Assembly: GCF_015775515.1 (NCBI RefSeq)
Contig: NZ_CP065383.1
Coordinates: forward strand, 1,426,001 to 1,490,000
Length of the DNA stretch: 64,000 nt
Direction of reading: 5' to 3'
Source: Atribacter laminatus
GTDB taxonomy: Bacteria > Atribacterota > Atribacteria > Atribacterales > Atribacteraceae
The notes under the pieces: generated by a model
What the model saw: the letters and a program-made list of their open reading frames with translations, nothing else
What the model was told of the DNA's origin: nothing
Database searches by the model: none
In this document: positions 35,253 to 44,410 of the stretch, one piece after another
Position numbering within the stretch: position 1 is the stretch's first letter
How the letters are laid out: each line of letters starts with the position of its first letter
Translations under genes and position numbers: made by a program

Positions 35253-35590
35253 AACCCTCCCCACCGCAAAAGCAGCACCCCTCCAAGGAGGGGAATTGTT
35301 GAATTTATTCTTTCTCATTTCGTTTAAATCCCTTTTCACTTATTCCGATATTTTCAGGATAAACCTTCATGCTACTTAGCGGCACCAGATGAGGATATAA
35401 AAAAACTGAGGAGGAGAATGGGTGAGGGGGTGCGAAATTTTTAGGAAAGTATTGTGCAACGTGGCAATCTTTTTCACTCAACTGTCGTTGTGTAATTGTT
35501 TTATAAAGGTGTTGATTCGAATAAAGGTGAAAAAATGAGATCCTCACACGGGAAAGTACCGCTCAGAATGAAACTTTCGACGTCAAATGA
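35253..35590. repeat. R5 left half, R3, degraded R1 and R4-like sequence
   Basis: R5 left half at about 35253-35300 (CCCTCCCCACCGC...), R3 at about 35351-35402, an R1 tail (CAACGTGGCAATCT) near 35457, and R4-like GAGATCCTCACACGGGAAAG at 35536. The order matches the composite at 20360-20590. No gene is seen in 35040-35689. Confidence 0.65.
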
Positions 35591-35689
35591 GATTTTTACA
35601 GTTTCTAAAAGTGAAACATCAGGATGGCGTCATTTTTAATCATTAATGTATCATCAGGCAGGATAAATTATCTTTTGGAGGGGAATAAA

Positions 35690-35839
35690 ATGAATGATTC
35701 TATTACTCGTGTTGAAATTGACAACTCAGTTTGGAAGAGTCTTTATAAAATCGCTGCTATAGCTTCCCTGACCGTGTTGTTGCTCATGTCAATCCAGATT
35801 GTTGTCTTCACATCCTCTGGCCATCACCGAACACCGTGA
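35690..35839 (+). pseudogene. 5' part of a split DUF4386-like membrane protein
   Basis: Forty-nine residues (MNDSITRVEIDNSVWKSLYK then one membrane segment) ending at TGA 35837-35839. GGAGGGG precedes the ATG. The sequence matches the start of DUF4386-like proteins, which are single polypeptides of about 230 residues; the remainder continues in the next frame from 35836. It could be a frameshifted gene, a read error, or a natural pair coupled by the GTGA overlap. Confidence 0.6.
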
Positions 35840-36393
35840 TCGACTGGTTCAATCTTTTTCAGATTAATAAGTTTGTAGGGTTGCTCGACATGGACTTACT
35901 TCTAATTGTCGATTATGCCTTATTGGGTTTGGTGTTCCTCGCTCTCTGGGCTGCCCTTAAACGATTCAATCAATCTTTCATGGCAATTGCTTTGATCCTC
36001 GAGCTCGTCGCGATCACGACCTACTTCGCATCGACTGCAGCTTTCGAGATGCTTTCCCTGAGCAACCAATATTTGATTGCAACCACCGATGCAGAGAGAT
36101 CTGTTTTATTGGCCGCAGGTCAGACCATACTTGTGATCTGGGTAGGTACAGCGTTCAATGTGAGCTATATTCTTAGTGCTATTGCCCTTTTGATCGTCTC
36201 GATTATCATGGTACGCAATCCAATCTTCAGTAAGACTACCGCTTATATGGGAATCTTGGCGAGTTTATTGATGTTCGTACCACCGACCGCCGGGTCAATG
36301 GGTGTTTTTCTTTCCCTCATATCTCTCATTCCTACGGCAATTTGGTTAATTTTGATTGCTCGAAAATTCTTCCAATTAGGTCGGAGAGAATAA
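35836..36393 (+). pseudogene. 3' part of a split DUF4386-like membrane protein
   Basis: 185 residues with about five to six hydrophobic segments. Codons just before GTG 35836 read Pro-Asn-Thr, continuing naturally into VIDWFNLFQ, which suggests the frame once ran through from the upstream piece and a small indel lies between about 35800 and 35835. SFMAIALILELVAITTYFAS and YMGILASLLMF fit the DUF4386 pattern. Function of the family is unknown. Confidence 0.6.
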
Positions 36394-36805
36394 AAGAAGA
36401 GATGAATAAATTATCAAATTCCTGGGAAAACTTTAAACCATTATTAGTTTTTTTAAAAAGTCGTTCATTCAGTGTTTTCAGCTACGGTATTGGAAAAACT
36501 TAATAATACCACTTAGAAATTCTTCTATAACAATTCCAAGTTGGATAGGTTCCTCAAAGATAAATAAAAGAGTAAGGTGAAAGTCAGTATTAAGGCGGAT
36601 CTATGAGTTCGTTTTTTTGTTTATTAAATGAGTAAAGGGGAAAGTTAAAGAGGATTTAAAAGTTCTGAGTTTTGATACATTTAGAAAAGATAAACTACTG
36701 CGCCATAAATAAAATTGTATCAGAGAAAAATTTAGGTAAAAAAATAAATTTAAACCAATAGATTTGGTGTTTATAAATTATTTATAGACCAACTTGCATT
36801 ACTAT
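36394..36805. other. AT-rich gap without recognised features
   Basis: About 410 bases before the furanoside operon promoter. Short imperfect hairpins only (for example GGTATT...AATACC near 36487-36516). None of the R1-R6 repeats occurs here. Confidence 0.5.
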
Positions 36806-36867
36806 TTGACAATTAAAACGTTGATGTGTTATCGTTATCACATTATGTGATAACGATAACACATCAA
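36806..36867 (+). promoter_or_regulatory. Promoter with 47-bp perfect palindromic operator
   Basis: TTGACA at 36806-36811 is followed 18 bases later by an extended -10-like TG-T-TATCGT. Bases 36821-36843 and 36845-36867 form a perfect 23-bp inverted repeat around one T, containing GTTATCGTTATCA and its complement TGATAACGATAAC. The palindrome covers the -10 region, 38 bases before the first gene. It is LacI-type in style, and a LacI-family gene lies in the same locus (44411-45445). Confidence 0.8.
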
Positions 36868-36904
36868 TTAAATACTTTTATCTTTATTGAGGGAGGAATA
36901 GGGA

Positions 36905-38176
36905 ATGGAAAAATTTGGGACTTCTTTTTTAGATGATTTAACAAAATTACGGAATTTTAAAAGTAAAAGAATTTCCAGCTGGGATAGAACAGGCAAGAAC
37001 TATGACTGGCTCCACATGAAGCCACATTCAACATATACGATTGCCGAAATTGAAGGACCAGGTTGCATCAAACATTTCTATATGATTCCATTTTCTTTAG
37101 AATTGTTTTATTACCGGAAAACTATATTAAGAATATTTTGGGACGGAGAAAGCCAGCCGAGTGTTGAAGTGCCCCTTGGAGATTTTTTTGGAATTGGGAA
37201 TTGTTTACCTCGGTATTTCACATCGCTTTTATTGACGGTTAATCCAGGTGATCCCAACCTTGGTACTCAAGGAATAAATAGTTATTTTCCTATGCCTTTT
37301 AGAAAGTCAGCCCGTATTGAAATAATTAACGAATCAGACATACCCTTTGATTGTATTTGGTATCATATCGACTATCAATTGTATGAAGAGATTGATGATG
37401 TAGCATATTTCCACGCTCAATTTCGTAGAGAAAGTCCAACAATTACAAAAGGTGAAGCGGAGTTTAGTAAAAATGAACCATTATGGGAAGGGATAAATGA
37501 TACAGGGAAAGATAACTATGTTTTTTTGGATACCGAGGGAAATGGGCAAATAGTCGGCGTATTTTTTAATGTTGATAATATAGCAGGAAAATGGTGGGGT
37601 GAAGGTGATGATATGATTTTTATTGACGGTGAAGTATGGCCTCCCTCATTCCACGGAACTGGAACTGAAGAGATATTTGGCGGTGGAGCCTGTCCAGCAG
37701 ACGAATATGCCGGTCCATACACGGGGTTCCCACTAATTAGTAATAAAAATTTCTCCCGAAAAAGTTCCATGTATCGGTGGTATATACCCGATCCAATTCG
37801 ATTCTATAAATCTATCCGTATGACAATTGAACATGGCCATGCAAATAACTACGAAAATGATTATTCAAGTGTTGTTTATTGGTATCAAGAAGAACCACAC
37901 AAAAACTTTCCAACTTTCCCATCGGCAAATGAAAGGATTCCTTTTTTAATTCCAGGCGAACAAGAAGTAGCCGAAAAACACATGAATATGTGTATCGATT
38001 TTTATAAAAAAGCTAAAACTCTTCAAGGAGAACCCCAAGGAAGTTTTCCACAAAAACAATGTACGATTTACATACTTCCAAAAATTGGGATGGTTCGTGA
38101 TGCCTTTTTCCAAGGGAAATATGATTATGCCCTCAAAGAATTGAAAGAGCTACATGATTATGTAAGGCAATTATAA
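36905..38176 (+). CDS. DUF2961 / GH172 family protein (1)
   Basis: A 423-residue DUF2961 protein. This family was reclassified as GH172, acting on alpha-fructofuranosides, difructose anhydride and D- or L-arabinofuranosides. It shows ISSWDRTGKNYDW, IEGPGCIKHFY, EVPLGDFFG, and the acidic cluster GEGDDMIFIDGE followed by WPPSFHGTGTEE, where the catalytic glutamates are expected. A C-terminal helical tail of about 70 residues follows EHGHANNYENDYSS. No signal peptide, so it acts in the cytoplasm. It is first in the LacI-type locus and closest to the protein at 45508. Confidence 0.85.
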   Translation: MEKFGTSFLDDLTKLRNFKSKRISSWDRTGKNYDWLHMKPHSTYTIAEIEGPGCIKHFYMIPFSLELFYYRKTILRIFWDGESQPSVEVPLGDFFGIGNCLPRYFTSLLLTVNPGDPNLGTQGINSYFPMPFRKSARIEIINESDIPFDCIWYHIDYQLYEEIDDVAYFHAQFRRESPTITKGEAEFSKNEPLWEGINDTGKDNYVFLDTEGNGQIVGVFFNVDNIAGKWWGEGDDMIFIDGEVWPPSFHGTGTEEIFGGGACPADEYAGPYTGFPLISNKNFSRKSSMYRWYIPDPIRFYKSIRMTIEHGHANNYENDYSSVVYWYQEEPHKNFPTFPSANERIPFLIPGEQEVAEKHMNMCIDFYKKAKTLQGEPQGSFPQKQCTIYILPKIGMVRDAFFQGKYDYALKELKELHDYVRQL

Positions 38177-38287
38177 AAATATTCATTATGAGAAGGGAGG
38201 TGTTGAGCGAATCTTTCTCGGAGCTAAATTTAATGAATATAAGTTGTCAAAAAAGAATTAATGCATATGAAAAAGGGGGATACTTCA

Positions 38288-39568
38288 GTGAAGCTTACTA
38301 TTAAACTATTCGTAATTATTATGATGTTGATTGCAGTAATTGGTGTTAGTTATGCTCAGGAAAAGGTGACCATCGATGTTTATGGTGTTCAATGGTTGCC
38401 TGGTCATTTAGAAGAAATGCCCAAAATTATTGCTAAATTTAATGAAACCCATCCTAATATCAGAATAAATTACATCCAAGGACAGTGGGCAGCTCTTAAA
38501 ACTATGATGACTACTGGAGCAGCGGCTGGAAATTTACCAGACCTTATTAACTTAGAGACTTCGACAGCTATGGAATTTGGAGAAAGAGGAGCTCTGGTTG
38601 ATTTGAATGAATTTTTAACCGACGAAATAAGAGCTCAACTTCTTCCAACTGCTATTGAAGGAGGTTTGGATTTTAACGAAGAACATGTTTGGTATCTTGG
38701 TGATGAATGGGAAGTAAATAGTTTAGTTTATTACAATGCTGGTCTTCTTAAAGATTCTGGTATTGAACCACCGGCACGAGATCAAATTTGGAGTTACGAA
38801 CAGGGCCGAGAAGCCATGAAAAAAGTTACAGATCCAGCCTTTGATCGTTGGGGACTTATGCAAAATGTAACTATGGATGTTCAAGAATGGTTCATTCCAG
38901 CCCTTTGGTGTTGGGGATCGGATATTTTTGTTAAGGAAGGTGACAATTGGCGAGTAAAATTTGGACAAGAGGCTGTAGATGTTTTGAAATTCTTTAATGA
39001 TCTTGTTGTTGTTGATAAAAGTCTTTCTTCTGAAACTGCCGGAATATCTACTGAAGGAATGGTATCCCGATTCATTGATGGTAAACTGGGATTTGTTAGT
39101 TGGGGTCCATGGTTTTGGGATTTAGTTGACCGTGCAGCTGGTGAAGACCTTGAATGGGGTGTTATGCATCCTTGGAATGAAAAGAAAACCGTAACCCAGG
39201 TTGAAGCAACTGGATATGCTATGGCAGCCAATACTAAACATAAAAAAGAAGCTTGGGAAGTTCTTTGGTTTTTAATGACTGATGAAACCAAGAAACCATA
39301 CAATAAAAAAGGCAGAATGTTCCCAACCAGTAAAGTGCTCATTGAAGACCCAATGTTCCAAACTCAAGATGATTTTATGGATGTTCAATTGTTAGCCGCA
39401 CAAAGTGGGAGACAACAGACAAAACACCCAGTGTTCGAAGGTCTTCATAAAGAGGTTATGATTCCGTTTGTCGGCATGATGTTCAATGGTGAAATGACAC
39501 CTGAACAAGTAGCACAAGTAATTGAAAATGAAGGGAATTATCTCATTCAAGAAATGCAAGGAAGATAA
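38288..39568 (+). CDS. Sugar ABC transporter substrate-binding protein (CUT1)
   Basis: A family 1 extracellular solute-binding protein (about 427 residues). It has a signal peptide (VKLTIKLFVIIMMLIAVIG, cleavage near SYA), then FNETHPNIRINYIQGQW, LPDLINLETSTAMEFGERGA and a C-terminal lobe. The start is GTG 38288, with GGGGGA seven bases upstream; ATG 38261 lies before the ribosome site. It binds an oligosaccharide for the two permeases downstream, from which it is separated by a 16-bp hairpin. Confidence 0.9.
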   Translation: MKLTIKLFVIIMMLIAVIGVSYAQEKVTIDVYGVQWLPGHLEEMPKIIAKFNETHPNIRINYIQGQWAALKTMMTTGAAAGNLPDLINLETSTAMEFGERGALVDLNEFLTDEIRAQLLPTAIEGGLDFNEEHVWYLGDEWEVNSLVYYNAGLLKDSGIEPPARDQIWSYEQGREAMKKVTDPAFDRWGLMQNVTMDVQEWFIPALWCWGSDIFVKEGDNWRVKFGQEAVDVLKFFNDLVVVDKSLSSETAGISTEGMVSRFIDGKLGFVSWGPWFWDLVDRAAGEDLEWGVMHPWNEKKTVTQVEATGYAMAANTKHKKEAWEVLWFLMTDETKKPYNKKGRMFPTSKVLIEDPMFQTQDDFMDVQLLAAQSGRQQTKHPVFEGLHKEVMIPFVGMMFNGEMTPEQVAQVIENEGNYLIQEMQGR

Positions 39569-39582
39569 CTGAAAATTAATCA

Positions 39583-39625
39583 AATCTGGATAGAAGAATT
39601 AGTTACTAGTTCTTCTATCCAGATT
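39583..39625 (+). promoter_or_regulatory. 16-bp perfect hairpin after the binding-protein gene
   Basis: AATCTGGATAGAAGAA (39583-39598) and its exact complement (39610-39625) with an 11-base loop and no T-run. More likely an mRNA-stabilising or attenuating stem than a full terminator, since the permeases follow. Confidence 0.75.
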
Positions 39626-39656
39626 GCATGATTGAAAGGAGAAAAAATGCCTCATT

Positions 39657-40556
39657 ATGGGAGATAAAAAAACAGTTTCTTTAGCGCAAAGTAATGTTAG
39701 ATTTTGTTGGTATGCATTAACACCTGCAATGATTGTCATTTTAGCAGTGATCGCCTTTCCACTTTTATATGCACTTTATATTAGTTTTACTGACATGAAT
39801 TTTATGAGAGTTGAATACAGTTGGATAGGTCTTAGCAACTATCAAAGATTATTTTTTGGGGATTTATTTTTTTGGCCCTCAGTATTTACAACTATTAAGT
39901 GGGTAATTGGTACTACATTTATTCCTTATGTTATTGGATTAGTCATCGCTCTTTTATTGAATCAGAAATTCCATGGAAATACTTTTTTTAGAGTGGTCAT
40001 TATTATTCCATGGGTAGTCCCTAACGTTATTGCAGCTTATATGTGGGAAAGGCTCTATGATACTTCTTATGGCGCGGTGAATTATATTTTAAGTGTTTTT
40101 TCTGGGAAAGAGGTTACCCTTCCCTGGCTATCATCTCCAAGTTTGGCTCTTTACGCCCTTATGGGTATCATGATCTGGAGAAACATTCCCTTTATGTCAG
40201 TTATGTTATTAGCAGCCTTAAAAACTATACCAAAAGAACTCTATGAAGCATCCACAATTGATGGTGCTGGAATTTTACAACAGTTTCGCTATATTACTCT
40301 CCCCCAAATAAAAAGTGTCAGTGGTGTAAGTCTTCTTTTGATGTTAATCTGGATGTTCAATCATTTTGATATTCCATATGTTCTTTTGAAAGGGGGACCT
40401 GGAACAACTTCTAGATTATTACCCATTAATACTTATGTAACCGCACTGAATCAACTCCGGCTTGGGTATGGAAGTGCTTCAGGAGTAATTTTAATGCTCA
40501 TTATCTTAGTTTTGTGCGGTTTGTATTTAAGAACAATTTTACGACAGGATGGGTGA
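39657..40556 (+). CDS. Sugar ABC transporter permease (MalF-like)
   Basis: A 299-residue inner-membrane permease with six membrane segments. The EAA loop reads YEASTIDGAGILQQFRYITLP (in part EASTIDGAG, about 200), which docks onto a MsiK-type ATPase; no ATPase gene is in this locus, so a shared ATPase elsewhere is expected. GGAG is 15 bases from this ATG and only five from an upstream ATG (39647), which opens a seven-codon frame ending across the start, so translation may be coupled to that mini-frame. Confidence 0.9.
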   Translation: MGDKKTVSLAQSNVRFCWYALTPAMIVILAVIAFPLLYALYISFTDMNFMRVEYSWIGLSNYQRLFFGDLFFWPSVFTTIKWVIGTTFIPYVIGLVIALLLNQKFHGNTFFRVVIIIPWVVPNVIAAYMWERLYDTSYGAVNYILSVFSGKEVTLPWLSSPSLALYALMGIMIWRNIPFMSVMLLAALKTIPKELYEASTIDGAGILQQFRYITLPQIKSVSGVSLLLMLIWMFNHFDIPYVLLKGGPGTTSRLLPINTYVTALNQLRLGYGSASGVILMLIILVLCGLYLRTILRQDG

Positions 40557-40562
40557 TAAAAA

Positions 40563-41399
40563 ATGCGTAAAAGAAAATGGCTTAGGGAGTTATTAATTAT
40601 TATTGCAATTAGCTTGATTTCTTTTTATATTCTCCTTCCCATAGCAGAGATGGTATCCTTATCATTTAGACCCCCTGAAGAGATGAGGTTGTATAAAGGT
40701 TTAGTAAAAATACCAGAGAATCCGACATTATCGAATTATAAATGGGTGTTTACTTATAGTATCTTCCCCCGAAATATATTTAATACGATCTTAGTGGGTG
40801 GAATTGTAGCCTTAGTTGGAATAGGAATAACGGTTTTTACTGCTTATAGCATATCTCGATTTAAGTATAAAGCTTTAGGTCCAATATCAATTTTTTTGTT
40901 GGTCCTCCAGATGTTTCCCGCTGTTTTATTACTTATCCCAATTTATCTTATTTGGTCACGGCTTCAATTAACCGATTCCTATATTGCGCTAGTTCTTACC
41001 TATTGTACTTTTGTAATTCCCTTTTGTGTTTGGATGCTCAAGTCTTATTTTCAAGGAATTCCACAAGACCTTGAAGAGGCGGCAATGATTGATGGTTGCA
41101 CGAGGATGCAAGCCATTACGAAAATAATTTTACCTGTTCTTTCTCCAGGAATCATAGCAGTTGCATTATTTTCTTTTGTTCTTGCTTGGCAAGAGTTTCT
41201 TTATGCCTCAGTATTAATTCGAACCAACGAAATGGCAACGGTTGTTCCGGCAATTTATATGTATGCTGGAACCAGCCGAACAGAATGGTCGATCATTGCT
41301 GCTGAATCGGTATTAGCTATTATTCCAGTGGCAATTCTTTTTGTTTATCTTCAGAAACATTTAGTTGCCGGATTAACAGCAGGTGCTGTTAAAGGATGA
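40563..41399 (+). CDS. Sugar ABC transporter permease (MalG-like)
   Basis: A 278-residue permease with six membrane segments and the EAA loop EEAAMIDGCTRMQAITKI (about 177-194). It ends in the typical LVAGLTAGAVKG. It begins six bases after the MalF-like gene and completes the CUT1 transporter with it. Confidence 0.93.
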   Translation: MRKRKWLRELLIIIAISLISFYILLPIAEMVSLSFRPPEEMRLYKGLVKIPENPTLSNYKWVFTYSIFPRNIFNTILVGGIVALVGIGITVFTAYSISRFKYKALGPISIFLLVLQMFPAVLLLIPIYLIWSRLQLTDSYIALVLTYCTFVIPFCVWMLKSYFQGIPQDLEEAAMIDGCTRMQAITKIILPVLSPGIIAVALFSFVLAWQEFLYASVLIRTNEMATVVPAIYMYAGTSRTEWSIIAAESVLAIIPVAILFVYLQKHLVAGLTAGAVKG

Positions 41400-41511
41400 T
41401 AAATTTGTGTTTTTTAACTCTTAATCTTAATGGATTTAATCTATAAAAAAAGAACGATTTTGCTGTATTAAACCCAAATTTTCTAAATTGAGTTTGTTTT
41501 AGGAGGAAAAA

Positions 41512-42570
41512 ATGCTGGGATCTTCCCTTCGTGATTTGCCAAAATTAAGGAATTGCATTAGAAAGAGAGAGTCGAGTTGGGATAGAACAGGAGGAAATGA
41601 TGACCGAGTATATATAAAACCCGGCGAAAAGAAATTGATTACTGATATAACCGGTATTGGTTGCATAACTCACATTTGGATGACTGCTCAATGTGAGGAG
41701 CAATATTTCCTAAGAAAAATTTTGCTGCGAGCCTGGTGGGATCAAGAAGAGAGCCCGAGTATAGAAGTTCCACTTGGTGATTTTTTTGGAATGGGGCACG
41801 CTAAAACCAAAAATTATGTTTCTTTGCCATTGAGCATGGGGCCGCAAAATGGTAAAGCCTTTAATTGTTTTTTTCCAATGCCATTTTTCAAAGAAGCAAA
41901 AATTGAAATAGATAACGGATGTTCTCAAAATGAACTCATCCTTTATTATTTTGTTGATTATGAGATTTATTCTACTCAAGAAGAATTAGGTGAAGTTGGT
42001 TTATTTCATGCTTGTTGGCATCGAGATAATCCATGTCAAGGTATCAAGCATTCTCCAGAAACTTGGCATAAACCTGGTTTTACTGGCTATAACTTAGATG
42101 GGAAAAACAATTATATCATTCTTGATGCTGCAGGTAGGGGTCAATATGTAGGATGTAATTTAAATATAGAGAATCTTGGGAAGCCTCTCGAGTGGAATTA
42201 TTACGGCGAGGGGGACGACATGATCTTTATTGACGGTGAAAAATGGCCGCCCTCTCTTCATGGTACCGGAACTGAAGATTATTTCAATCTGGCTTGGAGT
42301 CCAAATCAAGAATATTACGCTCCCAATCACGGAATATTATTAAAAGGTGGTAACAATTGGTCGGGGAAGATTACTTATTATCGATTTCATATTGAAGATC
42401 CAATTTGTTTCCAGAAATCAATTCGAGTTACGATTGAGCATGGCCATGCCAACGATCGATCTGATGATTATTCCAGTACCGCTTACTGGTATCAAACCGA
42501 ACCACATCAACCTTTTTCTCCCATGTTATCAGTTGTACAAAGACTTCCGATGGAAATTGAAGAATTATAG
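41512..42570 (+). CDS. DUF2961 / GH172 family protein (2), short form
   Basis: A 352-residue DUF2961 protein. It keeps ESSWDRTGGNDD, EVPLGDFFGMG, GEGDDMIFIDGEKWPPSLHG and TGTEDYFNLAW, but differs from the two other copies by having TEDY rather than TEEI after the acidic cluster, an insert near residues 165-185, and no C-terminal helical tail. It probably has a different substrate within the same furanoside-degrading pathway. No signal peptide. AGGAGG precedes the ATG. Confidence 0.83.
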   Translation: MLGSSLRDLPKLRNCIRKRESSWDRTGGNDDRVYIKPGEKKLITDITGIGCITHIWMTAQCEEQYFLRKILLRAWWDQEESPSIEVPLGDFFGMGHAKTKNYVSLPLSMGPQNGKAFNCFFPMPFFKEAKIEIDNGCSQNELILYYFVDYEIYSTQEELGEVGLFHACWHRDNPCQGIKHSPETWHKPGFTGYNLDGKNNYIILDAAGRGQYVGCNLNIENLGKPLEWNYYGEGDDMIFIDGEKWPPSLHGTGTEDYFNLAWSPNQEYYAPNHGILLKGGNNWSGKITYYRFHIEDPICFQKSIRVTIEHGHANDRSDDYSSTAYWYQTEPHQPFSPMLSVVQRLPMEIEEL

Positions 42571-42612
42571 TCAAAAAATTAGTTAAAAAATAAATAATTG
42601 GTGGTGTAATCA

Positions 42613-44400
42613 ATGTTGAACAATCAAGTTGATACTAAGAAAGTTAAAGAAAATATTCATCCCTTCAATTTTTCAGGGGTACAACTCAAGCAAGGACGAT
42701 TTAAAAAGCAGTTCGATGATATGAAAGAGTATTATCTCAATATTCCAAATGATAATATTTTAAAAGGATTTCGTGAAAGAGCAAAGATAGACGCACCAGG
42801 AGAAGATCTTGGTGGTTGGTACACAGGAGACTCAACATTTCTACGGGTACACCCTGAAATTGATAAACCATCAAATGTTTTCAGTGCTTTCGGCCAATGG
42901 TTGGGGGCATTTGCCCGCATGTATAAAGTAACTCAAGATCAAAGAATCAAATCTAAACTTGAATACTTACTTCATGAATGGGGTAAAGCAATTGCTCCAG
43001 ACGGTTATTTTTATTATGGAAACAATCCGAATGGTCCTCATTATGAATTTGATAAGACTGTTGGCGGTTTAGTAGATATCTATGAATATGTAGGGTTTGA
43101 TGTGGCTATGGATTATTTAAAAAAGATAACTAAATGGGCTGAAAAGGGATTAAATCGCAGAAGAATTCCACCAACACCGGATAATTTTACCGGGGGAGGA
43201 TATACTGGTGGATTTGATAGTGATAACGAGTGGTACACGCTCTCTGAAAATCTTTACCGAGCCTATTTACTTACTCATGACGAATTTTATAAAAATTTCG
43301 GCGAAACATGGCATTATAATACCTATTGGAACGACCTTGCTTCAAACCAACATTGTATGACAGCTCTTCATGCTTATAGTCATGTAAATACTTTAAGCAG
43401 TGCTGCCATGGCTTACAAAGTAACCGGTAATGAACTCTTTTTAAATGCTATACTTAACGCTTATGAAATTTTTAAAAATAAGCTAACTTTTGCAACTGGT
43501 GGGTATGGACCTTGGGAACGTTTATCGAACCAATATGGTTCTCTGGGTAACTCTTTATGGTTAGAAGAAAGGTCTTTCGAAGCACCCTGTGGGTCATGGG
43601 CTGTATTTAAGATTACCAGATATTTGCTTTCTCTCACCGGAAAAGCTTTTTATGGTGACTGGACTGAAAAAATTCTATTTAACGGCATAGGCGCTTGTCT
43701 TCCCATGGCTGAAAATGGAAAAACGTTTTATTATTCAGATTACCGAGTAACTGGTGGTCTGAAAAAATATTATTCCGATACTTGGCCTTGCTGTTCTGGT
43801 ACTTATCCTTTAGCAGTTACTGATTATCATAATATAATATATTTTTATGATGATGAAGGAATATATATTAATTTATTTGTTCCTTCTCAAGTAGATTGGG
43901 AGACCAAAGGCACTTCAGTTAGAGTAGTTCAGGAAACTGATTTTCCCGAACAAAATAAGATTCATTTAAAAATTCAAACTGCTAATCCTGTAGAATTTTC
44001 GATAAAATTCCGAATTCCTGGATGGATTAAGGAAGATGTCTCAATAAAGGTAAACGGTAAAGAAAGAATACATAACTTTAAAATTGGTGATTGGGGTAAT
44101 ATATCTCAGACATGGGAAAACGGAGATACTATTGATATTAAACTACCAATGCAGCTTGAAATGTTACCAGTTGATTCACAGCATTTACAATTAGTTGCAT
44201 TATGTTATGGCCCAGTGGTTTTAGCATCAAATCAACCAGGACCCCTCAAGGCAGAGATTAAAAACCCATCGAAACGGATTCAGAGAATAGCTCAAGACAA
44301 ATTAGTATTCCAAGCAAATGATAATTTAAATTTTAAACCATATTATTCTTATCAAGAAGGAGAAGTATATTATCTCTATAATTTAATTAATAAAGACTAA
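42613..44400 (+). CDS. GH127-like (DUF1680) glycoside hydrolase
   Basis: A 595-residue protein with an (alpha/alpha)6-barrel domain and C-terminal beta-sandwich domains, as in beta-L-arabinofuranosidases of GH127/GH146. Candidate zinc/nucleophile residues are Glu and Cys in SFEAPCGSWA (about 323-326) and the CysCys pair in WPCCSGTY (about 392-393), matching the Cys-Cys motif of GH127, where one Cys is the nucleophile. The E-x-x-C spacing differs from the E-x-C of characterised members. FRIPGWIKEDVSIKVNGK marks the beta domain. Cytoplasmic, no signal peptide. Confidence 0.8.
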   Translation: MLNNQVDTKKVKENIHPFNFSGVQLKQGRFKKQFDDMKEYYLNIPNDNILKGFRERAKIDAPGEDLGGWYTGDSTFLRVHPEIDKPSNVFSAFGQWLGAFARMYKVTQDQRIKSKLEYLLHEWGKAIAPDGYFYYGNNPNGPHYEFDKTVGGLVDIYEYVGFDVAMDYLKKITKWAEKGLNRRRIPPTPDNFTGGGYTGGFDSDNEWYTLSENLYRAYLLTHDEFYKNFGETWHYNTYWNDLASNQHCMTALHAYSHVNTLSSAAMAYKVTGNELFLNAILNAYEIFKNKLTFATGGYGPWERLSNQYGSLGNSLWLEERSFEAPCGSWAVFKITRYLLSLTGKAFYGDWTEKILFNGIGACLPMAENGKTFYYSDYRVTGGLKKYYSDTWPCCSGTYPLAVTDYHNIIYFYDDEGIYINLFVPSQVDWETKGTSVRVVQETDFPEQNKIHLKIQTANPVEFSIKFRIPGWIKEDVSIKVNGKERIHNFKIGDWGNISQTWENGDTIDIKLPMQLEMLPVDSQHLQLVALCYGPVVLASNQPGPLKAEIKNPSKRIQRIAQDKLVFQANDNLNFKPYYSYQEGEVYYLYNLINKD

Positions 44401-44410
44401 GAGAATTGAA

